The notes under the pieces are model-generated. The model was not told the DNA's origin and searched no databases. It saw nothing but the letters and a program-made list of their open reading frames with translations. Shown piece by piece: positions 17,144 to 25,435 of a DNA stretch of 64,000 nucleotides. Every line of letters starts with the position of its first letter. The stretch's first letter is position 1. The DNA is from Paenibacillus lycopersici (GTDB taxonomy: Bacteria > Bacillota > Bacilli > Paenibacillales > Paenibacillaceae): assembly GCF_010119935.1 (NCBI RefSeq), contig NZ_CP048209.1, positions 1,731,501 to 1,795,500 of the forward strand, written 5' to 3'. Made by a program: the position numbers and the translations under genes.

Positions 17144-17611
17144 GTGATTGCAATTTTCTATTGGATCGCGATACTGATGACGGCGGTGGATCAAATCACG
17201 AAACTGATCGTGCGTTTGAATATGCAGGTTGGAGATACGAATTTGTTTCGGGAAGGGATTTTGCGGTTTACGTATTATCAGAATTCCGGTGCGGCCCGCA
17301 GTTCATTTCAAGGCTACGGAAGATGGTTTGGCGTGCTCGCAGTCGTTTTCATTGTACTGGTCCTCTACTATCGGAAGAAACAGCCTTCGAACCGCCGTTG
17401 GCTGGATGTCGGTTTAGCGTTCCTCGTGGCGGGAGCGGCCGGGAATGGCGTGGAACGGTTATTGTTCGGGAAAGTAACGGACTTCCTGCAATTCGGATCC
17501 GGCCAAGGGATTATGAATATCGCGGACTTGTCCATCAATGCCGGTCTGCTCGTGATCATCGTCCAGCAGATTCTGGTATCCATGCGCGCGAGGAAGAAGC
17601 CTTCCTATTAA
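17144..17611 (+). CDS. LspA-family lipoprotein signal peptidase paralogue (divergent)
   Basis: 155 residues with four membrane helices, the size of LspA, which cleaves the signal peptide of prolipoproteins. The two catalytic-type aspartates are present: Asp113 (VTDF) and Asp128 (MNIADLSI). However the conserved NxxDR is NGVER (Glu104), and the NxGAAF motif reads NSGAARSS. The start is GTG. It is therefore probably active or adapted rather than housekeeping lspA, and it lies outside the usual lspA-rluD context, directly behind a two-component system. A specialised or inhibitor-tolerant paralogue is possible but inferred. Confidence 0.75.
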   Translation: MIAIFYWIAILMTAVDQITKLIVRLNMQVGDTNLFREGILRFTYYQNSGAARSSFQGYGRWFGVLAVVFIVLVLYYRKKQPSNRRWLDVGLAFLVAGAAGNGVERLLFGKVTDFLQFGSGQGIMNIADLSINAGLLVIIVQQILVSMRARKKPSY

Positions 17612-17818
17612 CATCGGCGTACTATCGGCTTCATGGCGGGATCCGATCGCGAGGAAGCCTATCTCAATCAAGCTGGCATCCTAATAGATGGCGCGATCGC
17701 GATGAACGCAGTGAAGATCGCAGCGCTGCCATTGCGGTCCGGAAGCCCTAGAACACGATCGACGCCGCGAAAGGATCGCCCTCTTCCGGGCCCAGCGGAT
17801 AGAGTTTGGTGGGACGAT

Positions 17819-18050
17819 CGGACAGAGGATTCGTTACTGTCCCTGAATGGCATCGAATACAGGTTCATCGGCCGGTATAGCGAATCTCCTGTCCGTCAAC
17901 ACACGAAAATACGTGATTATGAGGGGAATAACGGATCTCCTGTCCGTTTCCTAGCTTCGACAGACGTACCCGTGACCCAGCCGTCATCAAGACGGCTGGG
18001 TCGCATTGGTGCGGGCAGTCCCATTCATGCCGGCGAACCGGCAGCTGGAT
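17819..18050 (-). repeat. Dispersed 51-bp-module element, copy 1
   Basis: Read on the minus strand the element has a GC-rich lead, a perfect 12-bp hairpin with 5-nt loop (17974-18002), a linker with GTCGAAGCTAGGA, and modules that each begin GGACAGGAGATYCGYTAT, spaced 51 bp apart (CTGTCC boundaries at 17889-17894 and 17940-17945 on the plus strand). A degenerate inverted GGACAG end lies near 17819. It shares long blocks with copies at 47.8 and 50.7 kb. No coding or transposase capacity is seen; 17612-17818 has no recognisable feature. Confidence 0.8.
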
Positions 18051-18073
18051 CGGCTCGCTGATCCGGAGCCGCG

Positions 18074-18445
18074 CTACCGCGCGCTGCCCGTTCGCCAAGG
18101 ATTCGAGCGGCGCAGCAGCACCGTCGTCGCCCACAGCAGCAGAAGCGCCGTGACGGGATGTACCGCCGCGAGCGCCCTTGCGCTCAGGTCAACGGAAATG
18201 TACTGGAAGACGATGAGCAGGTACAGCACGGCTGACAGCGTAACCGTAAGCCAGCCGAGCCGTCCCAGTAAACCGAACACGACCATGAGGACCGGGAAAT
18301 ATTCGAACACGTGAATGAACGACCGGTGCATCGACCAATCTCCGTTATCGAACACCGCCAGCCCCGCCAGGAACACTTGCGCGAACAGCGACGCCAGGAA
18401 AGCCCAGGCCAGCACGTAATAGATAATAACCGAATACCTTCTCAT
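18074..18445 (-). CDS. Small membrane protein, DUF6220-like
   Basis: 123 residues with four predicted membrane helices (YYVLAWAFLASLFAQVFLAG; FEYFPVLMVVFGLLGRLGW and two more), resembling the DUF6220 family of unknown function. It is the last gene of a probable four-gene minus-strand unit: histidine kinase, response regulator, membrane protein, this gene. It could be part of the output of that two-component system. Confidence 0.7.
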   Translation of the reverse strand: MRRYSVIIYYVLAWAFLASLFAQVFLAGLAVFDNGDWSMHRSFIHVFEYFPVLMVVFGLLGRLGWLTVTLSAVLYLLIVFQYISVDLSARALAAVHPVTALLLLWATTVLLRRSNPWRTGSAR

Positions 18446-18478
18446 AAGCTTGTTCCCCCTTCCGAATAGCGAATCGAA

Positions 18479-18997
18479 TTAGACCGCGGTCCGCCGGCCG
18501 CGTCTCCCGCCCGGCTTCCAGACGGACAGCGCGAACATCGCGAGCAGCGACAACGCCTGCAGCAGAATGCCGATCCACAACCATGTGTGGTTGACGCTGA
18601 AGCCCGCGGCTTCCCAGGCTTGCAGGCCCGCCTTATCCGTCTGTTCGACGCCGCGAAGCGTCCATTCGTAGATGCCGACGAAGCCGATGCCGATCGCGAG
18701 CAGCGTGAGGATCTCCTTGGCGATCAGCCAGTAATAACGGAACAGCCCCCATGAGGTGAGCACGGATAACAGAATGCCGGTCACGGTCGTGCCGATCGTC
18801 GACGCGCGGACGCTCGACGCCGCCAACAGATGCATGATCGTATAGCAGGCCCGCAGGACGGAATCGCTGTCCGTCACGGAAGCGGTCAGCGCGAGCAGGA
18901 TGAAGGTCGCCTGCCCGCCCAGCATGATCGACGCGAAAAAAAGATGAAGCAGCAGCAGTATTCTTCGCTGCCGCAGCGACAGGTTGGTAGTGTTCAC
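18479..18997 (-). CDS. Membrane protein, DUF2269-like
   Basis: 172 residues with four or five hydrophobic helices and the early motif LLLHLFFASIMLGGQA, typical of small DUF2269-like membrane proteins. It begins 22 bp after the response-regulator stop on the same strand and precedes the DUF6220-like gene by 33 bp, so the genes are probably co-transcribed. The function is unknown. Confidence 0.7.
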   Translation of the reverse strand: MNTTNLSLRQRRILLLLHLFFASIMLGGQATFILLALTASVTDSDSVLRACYTIMHLLAASSVRASTIGTTVTGILLSVLTSWGLFRYYWLIAKEILTLLAIGIGFVGIYEWTLRGVEQTDKAGLQAWEAAGFSVNHTWLWIGILLQALSLLAMFALSVWKPGGRRGRRTAV

Positions 18998-19019
18998 GGT
19001 GATAACGCCTCCCGATAAT

Positions 19020-19709
19020 CTACAGGTTGAACCGGTAGCCGATGCCCCAGATCGTCTCGATATATTGCGGCTTGGACGGATCGCGCTCGAGCTTCTCCCG
19101 CAGCTTGCTAATATGCACGGTCACGGTCGCATGGTCGCCGAGCGCGTCCAGTCCCCAAATCCGCTCGAACAGCTCCTCCTTGCGGAAGACGCGGTTCGGA
19201 TGCTGGACGAGGAAGAGCAGCAGCTCGTATTCCTTGGCCGTGAACGCCGTCTCGCGCTCGTTCACGAACACTCTGCGCGCCTGCCGGTCGATGCGGATGT
19301 TGTGCAGCCGCAGCTCGTCGCGCCGCCATTCGCCGCTGCCGACGAGGCGGTCGTACCTGGCCAGATGCGCCTTCACCCGGGCGACCAGCTCGCCGAGTCC
19401 GAACGGCTTCAGAATATAGTCGTCGGCCCCGAGCCCGAAGCCGCGGATCTTATCGACTTCCTCCTTCTTGGCGGAGACGATCAGGATCGGCACGTTGCTG
19501 GCTTCCCGGATGCGGCGGCACAGCTCGTAGCCGTCCATGCCGGGCAGCATCAGATCGAGCAGGATCAGGTCGTATTGCCGCTGCAGCGCCAGCTGCAAGC
19601 CGAGCTCGCCGCGATTCGCAACCTCGGACGCCAGTCCGCTTGCCTCCAGGTAATCCTTCTGCACCTCGGCAATGACCGGGTCATCCTCGACAATCAATAT
19701 TCGCTTCAT
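19020..19709 (-). CDS. OmpR/PhoB-family response regulator
   Basis: 229 residues. The receiver has acidic E8, D9 and D10, phospho-acceptor Asp52 (LILLDLMLPGMDG) and a conserved Lys near residue 101 (DDYILKPFGLGEL). The C-terminal winged helix ends HISKLREKLERDPSKPQYIE followed by GIGYRFNL. It overlaps the kinase start region by 4 bp on the same strand, and probably regulates the two membrane-protein genes downstream. Confidence 0.95.
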   Translation of the reverse strand: MKRILIVEDDPVIAEVQKDYLEASGLASEVANRGELGLQLALQRQYDLILLDLMLPGMDGYELCRRIREASNVPILIVSAKKEEVDKIRGFGLGADDYILKPFGLGELVARVKAHLARYDRLVGSGEWRRDELRLHNIRIDRQARRVFVNERETAFTAKEYELLLFLVQHPNRVFRKEELFERIWGLDALGDHATVTVHISKLREKLERDPSKPQYIETIWGIGYRFNL

Positions 19710-21205
19710 TCTCGTTCTCCTTCCTCGGACGGCTCTCCGCGAACGACGGGGAACCGCATGACTATGGCCGTTCCGGCGTCTGCCTCGCTGATCGCCTCGA
19801 CGGTTCCGCCGTGTTCCTCGACGATTTGCTTCACGATGGCGAGCCCGAGCCCGCTGCTGCCCGCATCCGTCCGGCGCGCGGATTCCGCCCGGTAGAATTG
19901 ATCGAATACATGGGGCATCGCCGCTGCCGGTATGCCCGATCCGTTATCGGCGATGCGGATCGCTGCTAAGCCCCCGTCTTCCTCGAAGAGGTCGAACCGA
20001 AGTATGGCGGGCTGCCGGTCCATATGCTTCAAGCTGTTGTCCACGACGTTGAGCAAGGCCCGGTGGAGCTTCTCCCGGTCCGCCTGGATGAACAGCGGCC
20101 GCCCGGCGCCGTTATGCCATTCGAGCCGAACGCGGCCCATGCGCGGATGCAGGTCAAGCTCCTCGACGACCTGCTTCACGTACGCGGCGGCGTCGAGCGT
20201 CTCGAAGCGGAACGGCAGCTTGCCGATGTCGAGCGTCGAGTAGAGCAGCAGCTCCTCGATCATCCGGTTCATGTCGGACGTCTTGCCGGCGATCATATCG
20301 ACGTACTTCCGCCGTTTCTCTTCGGAGTCGGCAATGCCGTCCCGAAGACATTCCACGCAGCCTTGGATGGCGGTGATCGGCGTCTTCAGATCGTGGGATA
20401 TGCTCGCGAGCAGCTCCTTGCGATTCTGCTCCAGCTCGAGCCGGGCGCCGATCGAATCCTTCAGCCGCACGCGCATCTCTTCGAAGGCGGTGCCGAGCTG
20501 CCCGATCTCGTCCTGCCGCCGCATATGAACCGGCCGGTCCAGATCGCCTTCGCGGATTTGGCCTGCCGCCGACTTCAGCGCGTAGAGCGGCTTGACGATG
20601 CTGCGCGAGACGAGATAGGTGAGGGCGCCGTTCGTCAGGATGAGCGCGCCGAGCAGCGTCAGCAGCACGGTCGGAATGAATTTGCGGAAGAAGCGGGCGA
20701 CCGGCTCCATATCGGACACGATGACGAGCGTGCGGTCCGTGCCGTCCGCCCCGATGAACGGGATGCGTTCCAGGCTGGCGCCGCCGCCCGGCCCGGAGCG
20801 CGGGAAGCGCGCCGCTTGCTGCCTGCCCGTCTCTTGATGAACCCGGCTGACGATGTCGGCCGCGGATAGGCCGGGCGAGATATACGTGACCGCGGAATCG
20901 CCGGCGAGCAGCGCGATGCCCGAATCGACCCGGGCGAGGTCGGCTTCCGTCTCCGCGAGGAAGGCGGAATCGCCGAACAGGCGGGGATCATGCTTGGCGA
21001 CGAACGTCAGGCCGGAGACAAGCGCGCTGCGGCCGCCGAACAGCTCCCGCATGGCGGCGAACGGGACCGGCTTGTCCTGCTTCGCCCCTGGGGACATCTC
21101 CTGCATGAAAGCGCCGGCGGCCAAGACGGCCGTAACCCCGAGCAGCAGAACGGGAATGACGATCATGGCAATATGCGAGAAGAGCAATTTCGTTCGAATC
21201 GACAA
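19706..21205 (-). CDS. HAMP-containing sensor histidine kinase
   Basis: About 499 residues. A membrane anchor (HIAMIVIPVLLLGVTAVLAA), an extracellular sensor of about 150 residues, a second membrane helix, HAMP (AGQIREGDLDRPV), HisKA with His271 (LLASISHDLKTPITAI) and HATPase (DNGSGIPAAAMPHVFDQFY; SGLGLAIVKQIVEEHGG) are all present. An in-frame ATG exists at 21244, but the TTG at 21205 has AAAGGAG upstream and starts directly before SIRTKLLF, so it is preferred; the start is uncertain. It pairs with the OmpR-type regulator. Confidence 0.9.
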   Translation of the reverse strand: MSIRTKLLFSHIAMIVIPVLLLGVTAVLAAGAFMQEMSPGAKQDKPVPFAAMRELFGGRSALVSGLTFVAKHDPRLFGDSAFLAETEADLARVDSGIALLAGDSAVTYISPGLSAADIVSRVHQETGRQQAARFPRSGPGGGASLERIPFIGADGTDRTLVIVSDMEPVARFFRKFIPTVLLTLLGALILTNGALTYLVSRSIVKPLYALKSAAGQIREGDLDRPVHMRRQDEIGQLGTAFEEMRVRLKDSIGARLELEQNRKELLASISHDLKTPITAIQGCVECLRDGIADSEEKRRKYVDMIAGKTSDMNRMIEELLLYSTLDIGKLPFRFETLDAAAYVKQVVEELDLHPRMGRVRLEWHNGAGRPLFIQADREKLHRALLNVVDNSLKHMDRQPAILRFDLFEEDGGLAAIRIADNGSGIPAAAMPHVFDQFYRAESARRTDAGSSGLGLAIVKQIVEEHGGTVEAISEADAGTAIVMRFPVVRGEPSEEGERE

Positions 21206-21394
21206 TGGGCTGCAGCTCCTTTCCTCCTTCATTGTAATTGCCATCCGTAAACAAACGATAACCGAAGTCTAAAAAAAGTCTAAACCGGCGCTTTCGTTCC
21301 CGTCGATTCTGCCGACCTTAACCTTCCAGCTCCTCATGCTTTTACCAAGCGCCGGTTAAAGTAAGGGAATCGGCGATGAAGGAGGAAGCCTGCC

Positions 21395-22520
21395 ATGAAC
21401 GTTAACGCATCGATCGAAGAGACGGAGCGGCTTGTCTGCCGGCAATTCTCGGAATAAAGCGATTTTCAAGTGAAACGGCTGCGGATCGAAGGCATCGAAT
21501 ATCGGCTGTACTATCTCAATACGCTGATCGATCCGGACGCCGTCCAGACAGATATTTTGAGGCCGCTGCTGCTTCGTCCGCATGATCCGGTCCACGAGGT
21601 CGTGTCGATTCTGGACTTCGCGGAAACCGATCGGCTGGAGGATGCCGTTCATGCGATCATGGACGGGAAGCTCGCGCTGCATCGCGCCGGCGAGGACAAG
21701 CTCTATCTGCTCGGGGCGGATTTGAAGAAGGAGCGTTCCATCAACATTCCGATCAACGAGCGGGTGCTGCGCGGAGCGAATCAAGCCTTCATCGAGAATC
21801 TGGACACGAATCTGAACCTGATGCGCAAGCTGATCAACTCGACCGATTTCGTGGTCAAGACGTTCATGATCGGGCGACTCTCGCAGACGAAGATGGCCGT
21901 CATGTACATCAAGTCGATTGCGGATTCGGCCTATGTCGCCGAGTTGGAGCGCAGGCTCCGCGACATCGATATCGATTACGTCGAGATGCCCGGCTTCATC
22001 GATGAATTGGTCCGGGATCAGAAATACAGCCTGTTTCCGCAGCTGCTCGTCACGGAACGGCCGGACCCGGCGCGGGCTTATCTAATGGAAGGGAAAGCCG
22101 TCGTCGCGGCCGCGGGATCGCCGGACGCGATCATCATGCCGGTATCGTTCTGGTCCTTGTTCCAGAGCCCGGACGAATACCAGAACAATTGGATCTTCGG
22201 CACGGTCATGCGGACTGTCCGGCTCTGCTGCTTCCTGATCGCCATCGGCCTGCCCGGATTGTACGTCGCGGTCAGCGGCTACAATCCGCAGCTGCTGCCG
22301 ATTAATTTCGTGAATACGCTGCAAAGCTCGTTGAAATACGTGACGTTCCCGCCGGTGATCGAGGCGCTGGCGATGATGCTGCTGCTTGAAATCGTCAGGG
22401 AAGCGACGATTCGGCTGGCGAGTCCCGTCGGCCAGACGATCGGCGTCGTCGGCGGCATCGTCGTCGGCACGGTGGTCGTGCAGTCGAATTTGGTGTCCAA
22501 TACGATGGTAATCGTCGCAC
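21395..22520 (+). pseudogene. gerA-type germination receptor A subunit, broken
   Basis: The frame opens at ATG 21395 behind GGAGG, but has an in-frame TAA at 21455-21457 after 20 codons (ending QFSE). It then continues in the same frame with clear GerA content: EYRLYYLNTLIDPDAVQTDI, INERVLRGANQAFIENLDTN, and membrane helices (VSGYNPQLLPINFVNTLQSS). It breaks at VSNTMVIVAP near 22520, losing about 110 C-terminal residues including the last helices. A GTG restart at 21470 could yield a 5'-truncated product, but the 3' deletion would still disable it. GerA proteins sense germinants in the spore inner membrane. Confidence 0.85.
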
Positions 22521-22990
22521 CCGTACGTGAAGACGGGGAGCAAGAAGAGGCTGTTGCTCGCCATGTCCATAGCGAACGCATGCACCATGGTGTATTACGT
22601 GGCGGTCTGTCTCGTGTGCTCAACGATGTTCAGCCTGCAGCAGCTTAAGGTCATCCCGGAGCCGATCGTATTCATTCTGAAGAATTATATACTTCAAGTT
22701 CTGCAGAGCCTGGACATTCTGTTCCTGATCTTCTACATGTGCATCATCGCCGACACGATCTATGTGTATTTCTTCGTGGCGGCCAAGGCATTCATCCACC
22801 TTCGCGGCCAAGGCCTCGGCAGGCAGCAGGCATGGGTCTGGGCGATTGCGACGCTTTGCTTCGCGGGCTGCTTCTTCATGACGCAGCGCAAGGACATCTT
22901 GAAGCTGGCAGCGATGCAGGATCAACTGTCCGTTCTCTTCATCGTCGCGCTGCCGCTCATCTTCTTGCTGCTATCGGGCATTCGGGAAAT
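22521..22990 (+). pseudogene. gerB-type germination permease, internal fragment
   Basis: In the frame of the GTG at 22527 the text KKRLLLAMSIANACTMVYYV, SLQQLKVIPEPIVFILKNYI and LQSLDILFLIFYMCIIADTI corresponds to the middle and C-terminal helices of a GerB-type (APC-like) spore permease. The first half of the gene is absent; it is joined to gerA' at about 22520. The 3' end passes without a stop into gerC sequence. Confidence 0.75.
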
Positions 22991-23288
22991 CGCGATCGGA
23001 TTAATACTGGATGTGCAAATGGTCGAAGAAGAAGGGACGATGAAGATACCGACGGATCTTCTCGTCGCGAAGAAAGAGCAGGATATCGGGGCGCAATTGA
23101 CGCAGCAGGCCGTCAACGTGATGCAGACCCTGCAGCGGGCCAATTGCGATTATTATCAGCTTGGGCATACGCTCGCGGCGTATCATCCGAAGCTGTACCA
23201 TGCGATGAACTGGCGCGAGCGGTATCCGAAGCTGGACATCAAGCCGAAGGTTGCCGTTACGATTATCACTAACGGCATTCTGGAGTAA
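22991..23288 (+). pseudogene. gerC-type germination lipoprotein, C-terminal fragment
   Basis: The last about 100 codons (QDIGAQLTQQAVNVMQTLQR, DYYQLGHTLAAYHPKLYHAM, YPKLDIKPKVAVTIITNG) match the C-terminal end of GerC lipoproteins, which close with a similar lengthy helix plus W-x-x-x-FP-like strand. The lipoprotein signal and about 250 residues are missing. The fragment is fused in frame to the gerB piece, so one deletion removed the gerB-gerC junction. Confidence 0.7.
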
Positions 23289-23289
23289 C

Positions 23290-23329
23290 AACGCCAACAA
23301 GCCTGCTCTCGCGCAGGCTTGTTGGCGTT
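23290..23329. terminator. Long perfect hairpin between gerC remnant and bmrD
   Basis: AACGCCAACAAGCCTGC and GCAGGCTTGTTGGCGTT form a 17-bp perfect stem with a 6-nt loop. It lies between two converging units and probably terminates both. Confidence 0.7.
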
Positions 23330-23353
23330 ATTGGAGGCGTGGAGATGCGGCAA

Positions 23354-25390
23354 TTACGCGCCGATACTTACGGCGCCGCCTTGCTGAAGCTGGTACATGG
23401 CGAAATATTTGCCGCCATGCTTCATCAACTCGTCGTGGTCGCCGCGTTCGACGATGCGGCCGCGGTCGAGCACGAGAATTTGATCCGCGGCGCGGATCGT
23501 CGACAGCCGGTGCGCGATGACGAACGTCGTACGGCCCCGCTTGAGCACGTCGAGCGCCTGCTGAATGATCGCCTCGGTCTCCGTGTCGATGCTGGCTGTC
23601 GCTTCGTCCAGGATCAGAATCGCCGGATCGAAGGCGAGCGCACGCGCGAAGGAGATCAGCTGCCGCTGGCCCGCGGAGAGCGTGCTGCCTTTCTCGATGA
23701 CCGGCTCGTCGAGCCCTCGGGGGAGCTGCATGAACATGTCGTACGCGCCGACGTCGCGGAGCGCCTGCTCGACTTTCTCGCGCGAGATCGCCGGATCGTC
23801 CAGGCTGACGTTCGAGGCGATCGTCCCGGTGAACAGGAACGGCTCCTGCAGCACGATGCCCATATGCTGGCGCAGCTGCTGCTTCGACATGTCGCGCACG
23901 TCGATGCCGTCGATCGAGATCGCGCCGCGGTCGATGTCGTAGAAGCGGAAGAGCAGGTTCAGGATCGAGCTCTTGCCGGAGCCGGTATGGCCGACGAGCG
24001 CGACCGTCTCGCCCTGCTTCGCGCGGAAGCTGATGTTCTTCAGCACGTCCTCGCCTTCCTTGTAGCCGAATGTGACGTCCGCGAACGACACGTCGCCCTT
24101 GTAGCGCGCCGACCGCTGATCCGATACGGGCACGCCCGGCTCGTCAAGCAGCGCGAACATGCGCTCCGCCGACACCCGCGCCACTTCCAGGTTGGACAGC
24201 TGGTTCACCATGCCGATGATCGGCGAGAACATCCGGTTCATATAATCGATGAAGGCGTACAGGACGCCGACCGATACCGCCGTGCCGAACCAGTCGCCCG
24301 CGAACAGCCAGATGACGGCGAGGAAGATCACGTTCCGGAAGACGCTCAGCAAATTGTGGCTGGTCACCGAATTGAGCCGGAGCATCTTGAACTGGAATCT
24401 GAAATATTCGTCGTTCATGACGCCGAACTCCGTCATCGTCTGCTTCTGCCTGCGGAAAACCTGGATGATCGGCATGCCTTGAATCGATTCGTTGATCATG
24501 CCGTTAATGTCGCTCAGGCGCGAGCGGATGACATGATTGTACTGGGAGGCGTACTTGCGATAGACGACGATCCAGATGTACAGAATCGGCAGAAGCGGCA
24601 GCGCGATCAGCGCGAGCTGCGCATTGAGCAGGAACAGCGCGCCGATAATCGCCGTCATGTAGATGATGCCGGAGAAGAAATTAGCCAATACCGAGACGTA
24701 CAGCTCGCGGATCGCCTCCGTGTCGTTCGTGACGCGGGAGACGATTTTGCCGGCCGGGAGATTATCGAAATATTGAACCGGCAGCTCTTGAATATGCCGG
24801 AACACGTCGTTGCGCATCTTGCGCACGATCCGGTTCGCCGACGATTGCAGCAGATACTTCTGCCCGTAAGCGAGCGCGGCGCCGATCAGCAGCATGCCGA
24901 CATAGCCCGCCGCAAGGGTGAACATGCTCCTCAGCTCCGGCTTATAGAAGCGGTAGGTCTCGTCGCGGCTCAGCAGCGCGGCCGGGAATTGCCGCTCGCT
25001 GCCGTCCTTCGCCGTAAGGGTCAGCGTATGATCCGCGAAGCTGCGCGCCCCTTGATCGGGCACGCCGGCCGCATCGACGAAATAATACGTCAGCCCGGTT
25101 TGCAGCACGCGAACCTCGCGGCCCTTCGTTTCGCCGTCCTTCCAATGGTCGGCCCGCTTGTAGAACCGTCCGTCGTATTCGACGTCGTAGCGTCCGTCCG
25201 TCTTGCTCTCGTACCAGGGCTTCTCGATGCCCATGATATTCGTGTCGATCATTCGCTTGGCGAGGAATGGTCCGACCAGTTCGGCCGAGATCGCCAGCGC
25301 CAGCAGCAGCAGCGCGAGCAGGATCGGCTTCTTGAACTGCCAGGCATATTGAAACAATCGTTTTCCGTTGTTGCCCATTGCGGGTGTCAC
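23354..25390 (-). CDS. bmrD: Heterodimeric ABC multidrug exporter subunit BmrD
   Basis: 678 residues: six membrane helices followed by one ATPase domain. A soluble insertion of about 110 residues between helices 1 and 2 (MGIEKPWYESKTDGRYDVEY and onward) is characteristic of the BmrD/YheH side. The ATPase domain has GHTGSGKSS, the altered signature LSAGQRQ and Walker B with catalytic Glu (ILILDEATAS). With the BmrC partner encoded upstream (start 46 bp before), it forms a drug exporter with one canonical and one degenerate ATP site. Expression is probably governed by the leader at 27317-27487. Confidence 0.9.
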   Translation of the reverse strand: MTPAMGNNGKRLFQYAWQFKKPILLALLLLALAISAELVGPFLAKRMIDTNIMGIEKPWYESKTDGRYDVEYDGRFYKRADHWKDGETKGREVRVLQTGLTYYFVDAAGVPDQGARSFADHTLTLTAKDGSERQFPAALLSRDETYRFYKPELRSMFTLAAGYVGMLLIGAALAYGQKYLLQSSANRIVRKMRNDVFRHIQELPVQYFDNLPAGKIVSRVTNDTEAIRELYVSVLANFFSGIIYMTAIIGALFLLNAQLALIALPLLPILYIWIVVYRKYASQYNHVIRSRLSDINGMINESIQGMPIIQVFRRQKQTMTEFGVMNDEYFRFQFKMLRLNSVTSHNLLSVFRNVIFLAVIWLFAGDWFGTAVSVGVLYAFIDYMNRMFSPIIGMVNQLSNLEVARVSAERMFALLDEPGVPVSDQRSARYKGDVSFADVTFGYKEGEDVLKNISFRAKQGETVALVGHTGSGKSSILNLLFRFYDIDRGAISIDGIDVRDMSKQQLRQHMGIVLQEPFLFTGTIASNVSLDDPAISREKVEQALRDVGAYDMFMQLPRGLDEPVIEKGSTLSAGQRQLISFARALAFDPAILILDEATASIDTETEAIIQQALDVLKRGRTTFVIAHRLSTIRAADQILVLDRGRIVERGDHDELMKHGGKYFAMYQLQQGGAVSIGA

Positions 25391-25435
25391 CTTCGTTTCC
25401 TAGTTCTGTCTCGTGTCTAGTCGTTCGTCTTGCGC

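Noticed and set aside
17633..18134. Short ORFs within repeat-element copy 1, with relatives in copy 3
   Set aside because: The similarity between copies is explained by the non-coding 51-bp modules; frames differ and there is no consistent start site.
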